A stretch of DNA of 33,796 nt from JAYTQQ01 sp043746635 (GTDB taxonomy: Bacteria; Bdellovibrionota; Bdellovibrionia; Bdellovibrionales; JAMPXM01): assembly GCA_043746635.1 (NCBI GenBank), contig JAYTQQ010000152.1, positions 1 to 33,796 on the forward strand, given 5' to 3'. The notes below the pieces were generated by a model that searched no databases, was not told the origin of the DNA, and saw nothing but the letters and a program-made list of their open reading frames with translations. Below are positions 22,989 through 30,977 of the stretch, piece after piece. Made by a program: the position numbers and the translations under genes. Position 1 is the stretch's first letter. Every line of letters begins with the position of its first letter.

Positions 22989-23488
22989 TAGACGTCGTCT
23001 TCGCCTTCAAAGTCTCCGCCTTTTCCGCCGAAATCTCTGCGCCCGCCGCCGCCGCCTTCGCGTCCGCCACGGTTTGCTGCTTTACGAGCTTGGAATTTCG
23101 CTTCGCGCTCACGTTCACGTGCAGCACTGTCAGCAAGAGACTGTTTAAAGTTCTCCATGAATTGAACAAGACTTGTTTTGTCAGGAAGACGTGTGTGCAT
23201 AAAGCGCAAAACTTTATCATTAATGCGCATCGTACGCTCAAGCTCCGCGATGACAGCTGGCTCAGCTTCAAAGCTGGTGTGAAAGTAGTAAGCTTTTTTG
23301 TTTTTCTCGATCGGGTTCGCGAGCGTGCGTTTGCCCCACAAATCAAGATGATTGACGCTTCCTTTGAAGGACTCAACGATCCCCTTGTTTCTTTTGAACA
23401 AGTTTTTTTGATCATCTTCGGTTGCATCGGGGTGAACCATTACGATTGCTTCGTAAGGTATCAGGTTGGTTCTCTTTTCGAGTTCCAT
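22988..23488 (-). CDS. rpsF: Ribosomal protein bS6 with a Gly/Arg-rich acidic tail
   Basis: The N-terminal 100 residues are ordinary S6 (YEAIVMVHPDATEDD, DLWGKRTLANPIEKNKKAYY, the latter with the S18-contact strand). From about residue 120 a tail follows: charged helix REREREAKFQARK, then an RGG-like GGREGGGGGRRDFGGKGG, ending in FEGEDDV. Total length is 166 against about 100-135 usually. AGGA lies just before the ATG. The gene heads an operon with DUF2232 and rplI; rpsR, normally next, is missing. Confidence 0.96.
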   Translation of the reverse strand: MELEKRTNLIPYEAIVMVHPDATEDDQKNLFKRNKGIVESFKGSVNHLDLWGKRTLANPIEKNKKAYYFHTSFEAEPAVIAELERTMRINDKVLRFMHTRLPDKTSLVQFMENFKQSLADSAAREREREAKFQARKAANRGGREGGGGGRRDFGGKGGDFEGEDDV

Positions 23489-23492
23489 AAAT

Positions 23493-23527
23493 TCCTTTCG
23501 GGTTAAGCCCCTTTTCTAATAAAAGGA
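23493..23527 (-). promoter_or_regulatory. Possible RNA switch in the rpsF leader
   Basis: On the minus strand TCCTTTT (about 23527-23521 with its hairpin to 23510) can pair with AAAAGG just downstream around a 5-base loop (ATTAG). The same TCCTTT can instead pair with AAAGGA at 23498-23493, which is the rpsF Shine-Dalgarno sequence. A GGG/CCC pairing at 23510-23500 also competes. This arrangement could let a product of the operon control translation. Confidence 0.35.
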
Positions 23528-23582
23528 GCAAGGATAACTAACATAAATTTTCGTCTTGGTGTCGTACCATGGCAACCCACCC

Positions 23583-23612
23583 TAGACAAGCGCAGCTTTT
23601 CAAAGTCATACT
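23583..23612 (+). promoter_or_regulatory. Candidate promoter of the FHA gene, probably leaderless
   Basis: TAGACA (23583-23588, 5/6 match), 18 bases, CATACT (23607-23612, 4/6 match). The -10 ends 6 bases before the ATG at 23619, the same spacing as at the rhodanese gene. No convincing Shine-Dalgarno sequence precedes the ATG. Confidence 0.4.
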
Positions 23613-23618
23613 CGAAGA

Positions 23619-24512
23619 ATGGACTTATACCTCGAAATCATCTCCGGCCAACTCCTTGGAGCCAAATACAAAATCACCGGAAGTATCAAAATCGGCCGGA
23701 AAGCTTGCGAAATCACGATCGATGATCCCAAAATTTCGTCTTATCACGCGACGATCGTTTCTCGCGGGCCTGCCAACCAACTCAAGTTCTACCTCAAAGA
23801 TAATAATTCTTCGAATGGGATCAAATATAATGGCCAGAGAACTCCCGAATTATTCTTGGCTCCCGGCGTTGAGTTTCGTCTGGGCAATACAAGGTTCAAA
23901 GTGATCGATCTGACTCCGGCCTTGGATCAGCCGAAGCCTGAGGTGAAGTCTCCACCGAAAAAGCCTGCCGAAAAGCCACAATCGGACCGACAAAAGGCGA
24001 TGGATAAGCTCAAGTCTCACTTAAAGATTCCGGATGCGCAGAGGCTTCCGCCGGTTGCGACTCCGCCACCGGCTATTTTGCCTTCCCCGCCACCGCCCCC
24101 TGCACCCGAACCTCTTGAAACGCCGTTGAGCTGGCCGGAGGTTTTGACCGAATTGATATTGAGCGCCCAACTTCGGGCCTCGGATGTCGTGAATGACGGT
24201 CTTGCGGCGTTTAATCCTCCGCTCAAGCTTCGTTGCGTGCGCGGCGTTCAATACGGAAAAAATTGGCTTCTGGGTTATGGTCCAAGACAAATTGGGCCAA
24301 AATCTCTCGATCTTGTGTTAAATGAAAGCCTCGCTCCGCCGATATGTTTTGAGGTCATTCCGACGGCGATGGGTGGAGAATTTCAAACTGCATACCCCGA
24401 CGTCGTAAAGTACAATGGCCAGTCGCTTGCTCGCGCGATCTTACAGGCCGGCGATATTATCGAAGTGTTTAACTCGCAACTCGTGGTGGATTTTGATCAT
24501 GCAAGAAATTGA
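23619..24512 (+). CDS. FHA-domain protein with Pro-rich linker and a second degenerate FHA-like domain
   Basis: 297 residues. The N-terminal FHA domain (about 5-95) has the phosphothreonine-binding residues: Gly26-Arg27, the SSYHA loop (Ser40-His43) and NNSSNG (62-67), plus NG at 71-72. A Lys/Pro linker (about 100-170) includes a run of prolines. The C-terminal part (about 205-292) repeats the FHA strand pattern (NWLLGYGPRQIGPKSLDLVL, later YNGQS and AGDIIEVF) but lacks the Ser-His loop, so it may be a fold without phosphopeptide binding. No signal peptide: cytoplasmic. It overlaps the next gene by 14 bases. Its kinase partner is not in the window. Confidence 0.8.
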   Translation: MDLYLEIISGQLLGAKYKITGSIKIGRKACEITIDDPKISSYHATIVSRGPANQLKFYLKDNNSSNGIKYNGQRTPELFLAPGVEFRLGNTRFKVIDLTPALDQPKPEVKSPPKKPAEKPQSDRQKAMDKLKSHLKIPDAQRLPPVATPPPAILPSPPPPPAPEPLETPLSWPEVLTELILSAQLRASDVVNDGLAAFNPPLKLRCVRGVQYGKNWLLGYGPRQIGPKSLDLVLNESLAPPICFEVIPTAMGGEFQTAYPDVVKYNGQSLARAILQAGDIIEVFNSQLVVDFDHARN

Positions 24513-25404
24513 AAAACAAACTGGATACTTCGAAAGCTTCGACGGAACAAAAATCTATTACGAAACTCGTGGTAAGGGTAAGCCGATCGTTTTTGCTTAC
24601 GGAATCGCTTGTTTGATGAATCACTGGCATCCGCAGATGAATTATTTTGCGCAGAACTTCCAGGTGATTAGCTTTGATTTTCGCGGCCACCAAAAATCGC
24701 CAATTCCTAATGATGAATCTCAGGTCAGTATCGACGCTCTTGCGCGAGACACTCATGCCTTGCTCGCGCATTTGCGAATTAAATCGGCGAGCTTTTTCGG
24801 CCACAGCTTTGGCGGGCAAATTTTGCTTCGCGCTTACGATTTGTTTCCGGAGCAATTCGAGAATTTGGTTTTTGTAAATGCCTTTGTGAAAGACCCGATC
24901 AGCAATATGTTTGGAGTCGATGTCGTACCTAAGATTTTTAATTACGTGAAAGAGGCGCATGAAAATTATCCGCAATTTCTCGCGATGTTTTGGCGCGCGA
25001 CCGTTTTGAATCCTTTGGTGGGTCCGCTGTCGGCCCTTGCTGGTGGATTCAATTTGCGACTGACTTCTTCTCGAGACATTGATGTTTACGCCAGAGGTTT
25101 GGCGAGCCTTGATCTTGGTGTCTTCATTCGGCTCTTCGAAGAAATGATGAATTACGATGGGTCTTCGGTATTGCCGAAAGTGAGGGTCCCGGTTTTAATC
25201 ATCAGCGGCGATGATGACAATGTGACCCCCCACTCTCATCAAATTCAATTGCACGAACAAATCAGCGGAAGCGAAATGCAGAAAGTTCCTTATGGTTCGC
25301 ACTGCACGCAGCTCGACCTACCTGACTTTGTAAATCTGCGAGTCGATCGCTTTTTTGCAGATCATGGATACGCAGCTGCTGGCGGAACGAAAAAACGCGG
25401 CTAG
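24499..25404 (+). CDS. Alpha/beta hydrolase
   Basis: 301 residues with a canonical triad: nucleophile Ser103 in GHSFGG, an Asp in SGDDDNVTP (238-240) and His268 in YGSHCTQLD. The oxyanion region is VFAYGIACLMNHW rather than the usual HGxP. No signal peptide, so cytoplasmic. The ATG at 24499 lies inside the end of the FHA gene; the open frame extends upstream to 24415 but that part has no hydrolase sequence. Substrate (ester, lactone, epoxide or other) cannot be told. It ends 14 bases from the convergent subtilase gene. Confidence 0.85.
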   Translation: MQEIEKQTGYFESFDGTKIYYETRGKGKPIVFAYGIACLMNHWHPQMNYFAQNFQVISFDFRGHQKSPIPNDESQVSIDALARDTHALLAHLRIKSASFFGHSFGGQILLRAYDLFPEQFENLVFVNAFVKDPISNMFGVDVVPKIFNYVKEAHENYPQFLAMFWRATVLNPLVGPLSALAGGFNLRLTSSRDIDVYARGLASLDLGVFIRLFEEMMNYDGSSVLPKVRVPVLIISGDDDNVTPHSHQIQLHEQISGSEMQKVPYGSHCTQLDLPDFVNLRVDRFFADHGYAAAGGTKKRG

Positions 25405-25418
25405 TACTCTGGACAATT

Positions 25419-26990
25419 CTACTCGAAGAAAATCTGATCGATATCGAAACCATACCCGTTGACGCTTTTATCGGAAGTGAAATGAAGTAAGATCGTATCT
25501 CCTTCAATGATTTCTGAATATTCATCAGAATGAAAGCCACTGAGTTTGTCGTATGATCTTCCGACCGGGTCTAAGACTTCGACGTAATCAAAGTTCGGTT
25601 CGGTCTCGAATCGTGAAAAATGAAATGCGATTCGTTTCGCTCCAGGCACCTTCAAAGTAAAAACCTGAGCGCTATTCATCGGGTAAGGATGGGCACTGGC
25701 AAGAGAGCTCGCTTGGTGCGTCGGTAAAAGATTCGGATCTGACAAGTCAGGCCCTGGCTTCTGATTTGATAAGGCGGCATAGGCGTCAATCATGCCTCCG
25801 CTCATCACGCGATTCTTAAGGCGAAAAAGTGGCCTCGCTGTATCGACGATGCGTGTTTTCAGCTGAGCCGCCGTGAGCTGTGGTTCGACTGAAAGTAGAA
25901 GTGCCGCGACTCCTGCTACGTGTGGAGCTGCCATCGACGTACCAGACATGGTTTCAAAACCTTGCGGAGTCGTACTTAGAATATTTTCTCCAGGAGCCGC
26001 AATTTGAACCGTCTCGGGGCCAAAGTTTGAGAAGCTTGAAAGTCTCGCGCGATTGTTGATCGCACCGACCGCGATGACGTTATCCATTTTGTAGCTCGCT
26101 GGATAAAACGGCGCCCTATCATTGTCGGCTCCGTTATTTCCGGCTGCGGCAACGAATAAAATCCCTGCTGCGTTCGCATCGACCACGGCCTGTTGTAAAA
26201 TTGCACTTTCAGCGAGTCCGCCCCAAGAGTTACTCATGATTTGGGCTCCGTTTTTGCGAGCGTAGTCGATTGCTTTTACGGCGTTTTCGAGCGTGCCGGT
26301 GCCGTCGCTTGAAATAAATTTGACAGCCATGATGCTGACATCCCAATTGATCCCGACGACTCCTTGATGGTCATTACCTTGAGCGCCGATCGTGCCTGAA
26401 CAGTGTGAGCCGTGACCATTGTCGTCTGTTGAGTCACCTTTATTTGAAACAAAGTTATAACCATGAATATCGTCGACGTATCCATTCTTATCATCGTCGA
26501 CGTCCTTCAGACCGTTCGCTTCGGCTTGATTGATCCACGCATTGTTTTTCAAATCAGGAATGGTGAAATCTACTCCTGTATCGATGACCGCGACGATTAC
26601 TTTTTTGGATCCTGTCGAAATATTCCAGGCGTTTTCGATATCGAGATCAATGCCTTTGCTGCCGCGTGTGCCCGAAGAATCTTTTTGTCCGGCGTTATGA
26701 AGTCCCCAGAGACTTGAGTAGAGAGGGTCATTCGGAGATTTCGCCATCTCGTAGATATAATTGGGCTCTACTTTTTCGACGCCTTCTATTTTCAGAAGTT
26801 CTTCACGGGTTTTCGCGGTGAAGACAGCCATCTTTTGATTGATTTTTCGGAGTTTGAACTTTTTAAGTTGCGTGAAGCCTTGAAGCTTCTTGGGGCTGAC
26901 TTGAACAACCCATTCATTCGGAACAGCTCGCTGGGCTCTCGCTCCTAGACCTATGAAAAAAATCAAGATGAAAACCTTTGTTGCATGCAT
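25419..26990 (-). CDS. Secreted subtilisin-like serine protease (S8) with CUB-like C-terminal domain
   Basis: Signal peptide (ends near GARAQ), an I9-type propeptide (about 20-80: VVQVSPKK ... EGVEKVEPNY), then the S8 catalytic domain. The triad, counted from ATG 26990, is Asp137 (VIDTGVD), His193 (NGHGSHCSG) and Ser352 (SGTSMAAPHVAG), with oxyanion Asn285 (AAAGNNG). A DDDKNGYVDD insert resembles a calcium loop. The last 80 residues (HFSRFETEPNFDYVEVLD ... FTSDKSVNGYGF) look like a CUB domain. Probably exported to degrade protein outside the cytoplasm, plausible for prey digestion but not shown. An upstream in-frame ATG at 27047 lacks signal-peptide character. Confidence 0.93.
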   Translation of the reverse strand: MHATKVFILIFFIGLGARAQRAVPNEWVVQVSPKKLQGFTQLKKFKLRKINQKMAVFTAKTREELLKIEGVEKVEPNYIYEMAKSPNDPLYSSLWGLHNAGQKDSSGTRGSKGIDLDIENAWNISTGSKKVIVAVIDTGVDFTIPDLKNNAWINQAEANGLKDVDDDKNGYVDDIHGYNFVSNKGDSTDDNGHGSHCSGTIGAQGNDHQGVVGINWDVSIMAVKFISSDGTGTLENAVKAIDYARKNGAQIMSNSWGGLAESAILQQAVVDANAAGILFVAAAGNNGADNDRAPFYPASYKMDNVIAVGAINNRARLSSFSNFGPETVQIAAPGENILSTTPQGFETMSGTSMAAPHVAGVAALLLSVEPQLTAAQLKTRIVDTARPLFRLKNRVMSGGMIDAYAALSNQKPGPDLSDPNLLPTHQASSLASAHPYPMNSAQVFTLKVPGAKRIAFHFSRFETEPNFDYVEVLDPVGRSYDKLSGFHSDEYSEIIEGDTILLHFTSDKSVNGYGFDIDQIFFE

Positions 26991-27082
26991 AATCTCTTTG
27001 CGGATTTTTCTGATACTTGCACAAGATCTGGTTCGCGATTCTAGCACTCCGTCTCGGTGAAAGTGTCTCCAGACGATGCGTT

Positions 27083-27319
27083 CTAGTTGGCTTTTTTAAG
27101 ATCCACGTCGAAATCGAAACTGAGTTGTTCGAGATTTTTCGGCTCGCTTTGCAGCCGGACTTCTTGTTTTTTAATATGCGTCGTGATTGGACGACTCGGT
27201 CCTGTTACATCGACTCCATAAGCGGCTTTCACCAGGTTCTTAATGAACGCGATTTTGACGTCGTCGCTGGCGCTTACGTTAAATCCGAGTTCCTGAAAGA
27301 GATCTCCGACTTTCTTCAT
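27083..27319 (-). CDS. Small hypothetical protein
   Basis: 78 residues: an amphipathic N-terminal half (VGDLFQELGFNVSASDD, then a helix ending KAAYGVDV) and a charged C-terminal half ending FDFDVDLKKAN. No signal peptide, cysteine or known motif. The ATG at 27319 has GGGGAG six bases upstream; an ATG at 27325 would abut it. It lies 92 bases upstream of the subtilase on the same strand, so they may be cotranscribed. A larger open frame on the other strand covers it but lacks a start signal. Not recognised. Confidence 0.55.
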   Translation of the reverse strand: MKKVGDLFQELGFNVSASDDVKIAFIKNLVKAAYGVDVTGPSRPITTHIKKQEVRLQSEPKNLEQLSFDFDVDLKKAN

Positions 27320-27334
27320 ATCCATCTCCCCATA

Positions 27335-27349
27335 AAGCGCACAGCGCTT
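27335..27349 (-). repeat. Hairpin directly upstream of the small gene's ribosome binding site
   Basis: AAGCGC and GCGCTT form a perfect 6-bp stem around a 3-base loop, ending a few bases before the GGGGAG of the gene at 27319. A wider GCGCA/TGCGC pairing (27337-27355) competes with it. It could influence translation. Confidence 0.35.
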
Positions 27350-27460
27350 CTGCGCACAAGGCTGATCGTTCACTGCAAAAAGTGCTTCAGATTTTTTTAT
27401 GTTTTCAACGCTGGGGATTCTAGATGTTTTTAACTCGAGGCAAGCGGTTTCTTGCTGCCA

Positions 27461-27480
27461 GAGAGCCTTTGCGGGCTCTT
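27461..27480. terminator. Hairpin downstream of sdhB
   Basis: AGAGCC (27462-27467) pairs with GGCTCT (27474-27479) around a 6-base loop. It lies about 65 bases past the sdhB stop and may end the sdhCAB transcript, though no T tract follows. Nothing else is supportable in the 225-base gap 27320-27544 apart from this hairpin and the one at 27335. Confidence 0.35.
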
Positions 27481-27544
27481 CTGATCGTGAGACTCTCGGC
27501 GCGGGGGGCTAAGGTTAAAAGAAATATTCTTCGGAGCACCTCTT

Positions 27545-28351
27545 TTAAGTCATATCCCCCGTAGTATTTTCGGACGGACGTTCCGTGACGCTTGCCGCAA
27601 GGTACTGGCGGTTCATGCGAGGAATATTTTCGAAAGCAATTTCTTTTGGACATGCGAGCGAACAAGCGCCCGTATTGCTGCAGTTGCCGAAGCCGAGCTC
27701 TTGCATGGTATCCATCATGTTGAGAACACGTTTATCGGCTTCGACCACACCTTGCGGAAGCAGGGACAAATGTGCCACCTTCGCACTCACGAAAAGCATC
27801 GCTGAACTATTTGCACAAACCGCAACGCAAGCACCACAACCAATGCAGGCCGCAGCGCTAAAAGCGCGGTCTGAATCTTCTTTTGGAACTAAAATTGAAT
27901 TCGCATCGGGAGCATTTCCACTGTTTACCGAAACGAAACCGCCGGCCATGATGATTTTATCAAAAGCACTTCGGTCGACAGACAAATCTTTAATAACCGG
28001 AAAAGCGTCTGATCGAAATGGCTCGACGATGACCGTTTGATTATTTTCAAACTTACGCATGTGGAGCTGACAAACCGTTGTACCTTTTTGGGGACCGTGG
28101 GGATTTCCGTTGATGGTCATGGCGCATGATCCGCAAATACCCTCGCGACAATCGTGATCAAACGCGATCGGATCTTTATCTTCTTTGATGAGCTTTTGAT
28201 TCACGAGATCGATCATTTCTAAAAATGACATGTCCGTCGAAATATCTTTTGCTTCGTAATTGACGAACTCTCCAGGTGTTGCCGCATTTTTTTGGCGCCA
28301 TACTTTCAGATGCAAATTGAGATTTTTTTCTGATGGGTTTTGTGTGCTCAT
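27545..28351 (-). CDS. sdhB: Succinate dehydrogenase/fumarate reductase iron-sulfur subunit
   Basis: Electron-transfer subunit of complex II. Three clusters are visible: [2Fe-2S] CREGICGSC plus Cys94 (Cys68, 73, 76, 94), [4Fe-4S] CIGCGACVAVC (Cys169, 172, 175, 179) and [3Fe-4S] with Cys224, Cys230, Cys234. The ATG at 28351 gives 268 residues and has AGGA eight bases upstream; the frame stays open into sdhA but that part is not family sequence. It starts 10 bases after the sdhA stop and is the last gene of the operon. The long insertion before the second cluster is typical of class B enzymes. Confidence 0.94.
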   Translation of the reverse strand: MSTQNPSEKNLNLHLKVWRQKNAATPGEFVNYEAKDISTDMSFLEMIDLVNQKLIKEDKDPIAFDHDCREGICGSCAMTINGNPHGPQKGTTVCQLHMRKFENNQTVIVEPFRSDAFPVIKDLSVDRSAFDKIIMAGGFVSVNSGNAPDANSILVPKEDSDRAFSAAACIGCGACVAVCANSSAMLFVSAKVAHLSLLPQGVVEADKRVLNMMDTMQELGFGNCSNTGACSLACPKEIAFENIPRMNRQYLAASVTERPSENTTGDMT

Positions 28352-28361
28352 GGTGTTCTTC

Positions 28362-30275
28362 CTATTTGTAACTTCGGGTGCTAAGGTGAACGGCTTCGAA
28401 TTCGAGTTGTTCTTTATGGAGTTCTGGTTTCGTGCCCTCTTTATATTCCCAAGCGGCGACGTAACAAAAGTTTTCGTCATCACGCTTTGCTTCGTTGTCG
28501 GCGGTTTGGTATTCTTCTCTGAAATGTCCGCCGCAAGATTCTTTTCTCTGAAGCGCATCGTAAGCCATCAGTTCACCGAGCTCTAAGAAGTCGGCAACAC
28601 GTGCGGCTTTTTCGAGTTCTGCGTTAAGTTGCTTTGGATCACCCGAAACTTTTAAATTCTGCCAGAATTCTTCTTTAATTTTTGGAATCAGCTCGAGAGC
28701 TTTCTTAAGACCCGCTTCGTTTCGGCTCATGCCAACATATTCCCACATGACGTGACCAAGTTCGCGGTGAAATTCATCAACTGTTTTGTTTCCACGAAGG
28801 GCCATGAGTTTATCGATGCGGGCCTGCACAGAAACTTTCGCTTCTTTGAAAGCTTCATGATTGGTATCTACTTTAGGTAGCGTGGTGCCGGCGATGAAAT
28901 TTCCGATCGTGTACGGAATTACGAAGTAACCATCGGCCAAACCTTGCATCAAAGCCGACGCTCCGAGGCGGTTCGCACCGTGATCTGAAAAGTTCGCTTC
29001 TCCAAGAACGTGAAGGCCCGGAATATTGCTCATCAAATTGTAATCGACCCACAGGCCACCCATTGTATAATGAACTGCAGGGAAAATGCGCATCGGCTGT
29101 TTGTAAGGATTTTCTCCGGTGATCTTATCATACATCTGAAAAAGATTGCCATATTTCTCCGAAATTGCTTTTTCTCCGAGGCGCGCGATCGCGTCTCTGA
29201 AATCGAGATAGACGGCCTTGCCGGTTTCTCCTACGCCGCGTCCTTCGTCGACTCGAAATTTCGCTTGTCTCGACGCGATATCACGAGGAGCTAAATTTCC
29301 GAAACTTGGATAAATTCTTTCTAAATAATAATCTCTTTCAGCATCTGGTATTTCACTAGGGACACGCTTGTCGCCTTTTTTCAGAGGGACCCAAACTCTG
29401 CCGTCATTTCGCAAACTCTCAGACATCAAAGTCAGTTTCGACTGATGTTCTCCAGAAACGGGAATGCACGTTGGATGAATCTGAGTGAAACATGGGTTTG
29501 CGAACAGGGCTCCGCGTTTATGGGCGCGCCAAGTAGCCGTCACATTTGATTGTTTCGCGTTCGTTGAAAGATAAAATACATTACCGTATCCGCCCGTAGC
29601 TAAAATCACGGCGTCTGCAGCATAAGTTTCAAGTTCACCGCTGAGGATATTGCGTACGACGATGCCCCGGGCAACGCCGTCAACGATCACAAGATCTTGC
29701 ATGTCGCGACGATAAAAAAGCTCGACGGCTTTTAGATTCACTTGCCTCATCATTGCCTGATAGGCGCCGATCAAGAGCTGTTGGCCGGTTTGGCCGCGGG
29801 CGTAGAACGTTCGAGAAACTTGGGCTCCGCCGAAAGAACGATTCGTGAGAGTTCCGCCGTATTCGCGAGCGAAAGGTACACCTTGTGCAACACATTGATC
29901 AATAATCAGAGGAGAAATTTCGGCAAGACGATAAACGTTTGATTCGCGAGATCTGAAATCTCCACCCTTGATGGTGTCGTAAAAAAGTCTAAAGACCGAA
30001 TCTCCGTCATTTTGATAATTTTTTGCAGCGTTGATTCCGCCTTGGGCCGCGATCGAATGCGCCCGACGAGGAGATTCATGAATACAAAATGTTTTTACTT
30101 TGTATCCAAGTTCGGCGAGTGACGCCGAAGCGGCTGCGCCCGCAAGGCCCGTTCCCACAACGATGATCGTGTGCTTACGTTTATTCGCTGGGTTAACGAG
30201 CTTCATGTCGAATTTATGCTTCGTCCATTTGTCGGTAATCGGCCCTGGTGGTACTTTTGAATCGAGTTTAATCAT
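28362..30275 (-). CDS. sdhA: Succinate dehydrogenase/fumarate reductase flavoprotein subunit
   Basis: 637 residues. The dinucleotide-binding motif VVGTGLAGAAAS lies near residue 39. The covalent-FAD histidine is His73 in AHSIAAQGG. Substrate-site segments include HPTCIPVSGE and GEANFSDHGANRLGASALMQG. It oxidises succinate to fumarate (or the reverse) on the cytoplasmic side of the inner membrane. The gene sits 11 bases after sdhC in the order C-A-B, which is the class B arrangement with a single diheme anchor. Confidence 0.96.
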   Translation of the reverse strand: MIKLDSKVPPGPITDKWTKHKFDMKLVNPANKRKHTIIVVGTGLAGAAASASLAELGYKVKTFCIHESPRRAHSIAAQGGINAAKNYQNDGDSVFRLFYDTIKGGDFRSRESNVYRLAEISPLIIDQCVAQGVPFAREYGGTLTNRSFGGAQVSRTFYARGQTGQQLLIGAYQAMMRQVNLKAVELFYRRDMQDLVIVDGVARGIVVRNILSGELETYAADAVILATGGYGNVFYLSTNAKQSNVTATWRAHKRGALFANPCFTQIHPTCIPVSGEHQSKLTLMSESLRNDGRVWVPLKKGDKRVPSEIPDAERDYYLERIYPSFGNLAPRDIASRQAKFRVDEGRGVGETGKAVYLDFRDAIARLGEKAISEKYGNLFQMYDKITGENPYKQPMRIFPAVHYTMGGLWVDYNLMSNIPGLHVLGEANFSDHGANRLGASALMQGLADGYFVIPYTIGNFIAGTTLPKVDTNHEAFKEAKVSVQARIDKLMALRGNKTVDEFHRELGHVMWEYVGMSRNEAGLKKALELIPKIKEEFWQNLKVSGDPKQLNAELEKAARVADFLELGELMAYDALQRKESCGGHFREEYQTADNEAKRDDENFCYVAAWEYKEGTKPELHKEQLEFEAVHLSTRSYK

Positions 30276-30286
30276 GGCGGCTCCAG

Positions 30287-30943
30287 TTAGTGTGCAAAGA
30301 GGTAAACGTAAACAGGTTGTGAGATGAATCCTAAACTCACGAGGACGGCATAAACATAGCCAAATTTAGAAATCATTGGAGCATACTTCGGACCGTAGAT
30401 TCCTGCGGTTGCGAGCGACGAGAAAAATCCGTGACTCAAATGCAAACCAAGTGAAACCAAAGCCACGCAGTACCAAGCTACATAAATTGGATTTTGAAAT
30501 ACTTCGATTACGAGACGATGAATGTCTCGCATTTCAACGCCACGAACGGTCGTCGTGTAGTGTTGCCCATATTTAAACGTAATCAAATGCAAAATGATGA
30601 AGACGAGCAAAATACTTCCGTGAAAAATCATGAACTTTGATTGAAAGCGAGCGGCCTTTTCGCCGTTCGACGGCATTGCATATTTTTTTGAACGAGCTCC
30701 CTTATTTTCAAGCGTCACTTTGATGCCCGTATAAATGTGCACGAGCAAGGTCACGGCCAGAAGAGCTTCGGCTAAAATCAAAAAAGGGTTTGAAACAAGC
30801 GCATGACTGTAAGCATTGTAGGCATCGGCCCCTACGAAGATAAGAAGATTTCCGAGCATGTGGGTCAGCACGAAGCCGAGCCAGACAAGTCCGGTGAGTG
30901 ACATAAGTTGTTTGCGACCAATACTAGAGCAGAGATATCTCAC
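30287..30943 (-). CDS. sdhC: Succinate dehydrogenase cytochrome b subunit (class B, diheme)
   Basis: 218 residues with five membrane helices, passing electrons to menaquinone. Histidines placed for two b hemes are His28 (LTHMLGN), His69 (LLVHIYTG), His119 (or His108) and His168 (LGLHLSHG). The start is GTG at 30943, with GAGG six bases upstream and the family N-terminus RYLCSSIGRKQLMSLTG. The frame is open to 31042, but that stretch lies across the promoter. No separate sdhD, as expected for class B. Confidence 0.92.
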   Translation of the reverse strand: MRYLCSSIGRKQLMSLTGLVWLGFVLTHMLGNLLIFVGADAYNAYSHALVSNPFLILAEALLAVTLLVHIYTGIKVTLENKGARSKKYAMPSNGEKAARFQSKFMIFHGSILLVFIILHLITFKYGQHYTTTVRGVEMRDIHRLVIEVFQNPIYVAWYCVALVSLGLHLSHGFFSSLATAGIYGPKYAPMISKFGYVYAVLVSLGFISQPVYVYLFAH

Positions 30944-30977
30944 GCAAGACCTCGATGTTGAAACTTTGTATACAGCT

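Noticed and set aside
22957..23427. 156-codon minus-strand frame over rpsF, considered as a hidden rpsR
   Set aside because: It is the +1 frame of rpsF; the translation has no S18 features and low-complexity Ala/Lys from the Gly/Arg tail.
27017..27433. 138-codon open frame on the plus strand
   Set aside because: It is antisense to the small minus-strand gene at 27083-27319, has no ribosome binding site, and its translation (many Phe, Arg, Cys) looks like a shadow. The minus frame has a well-placed GGGGAG.
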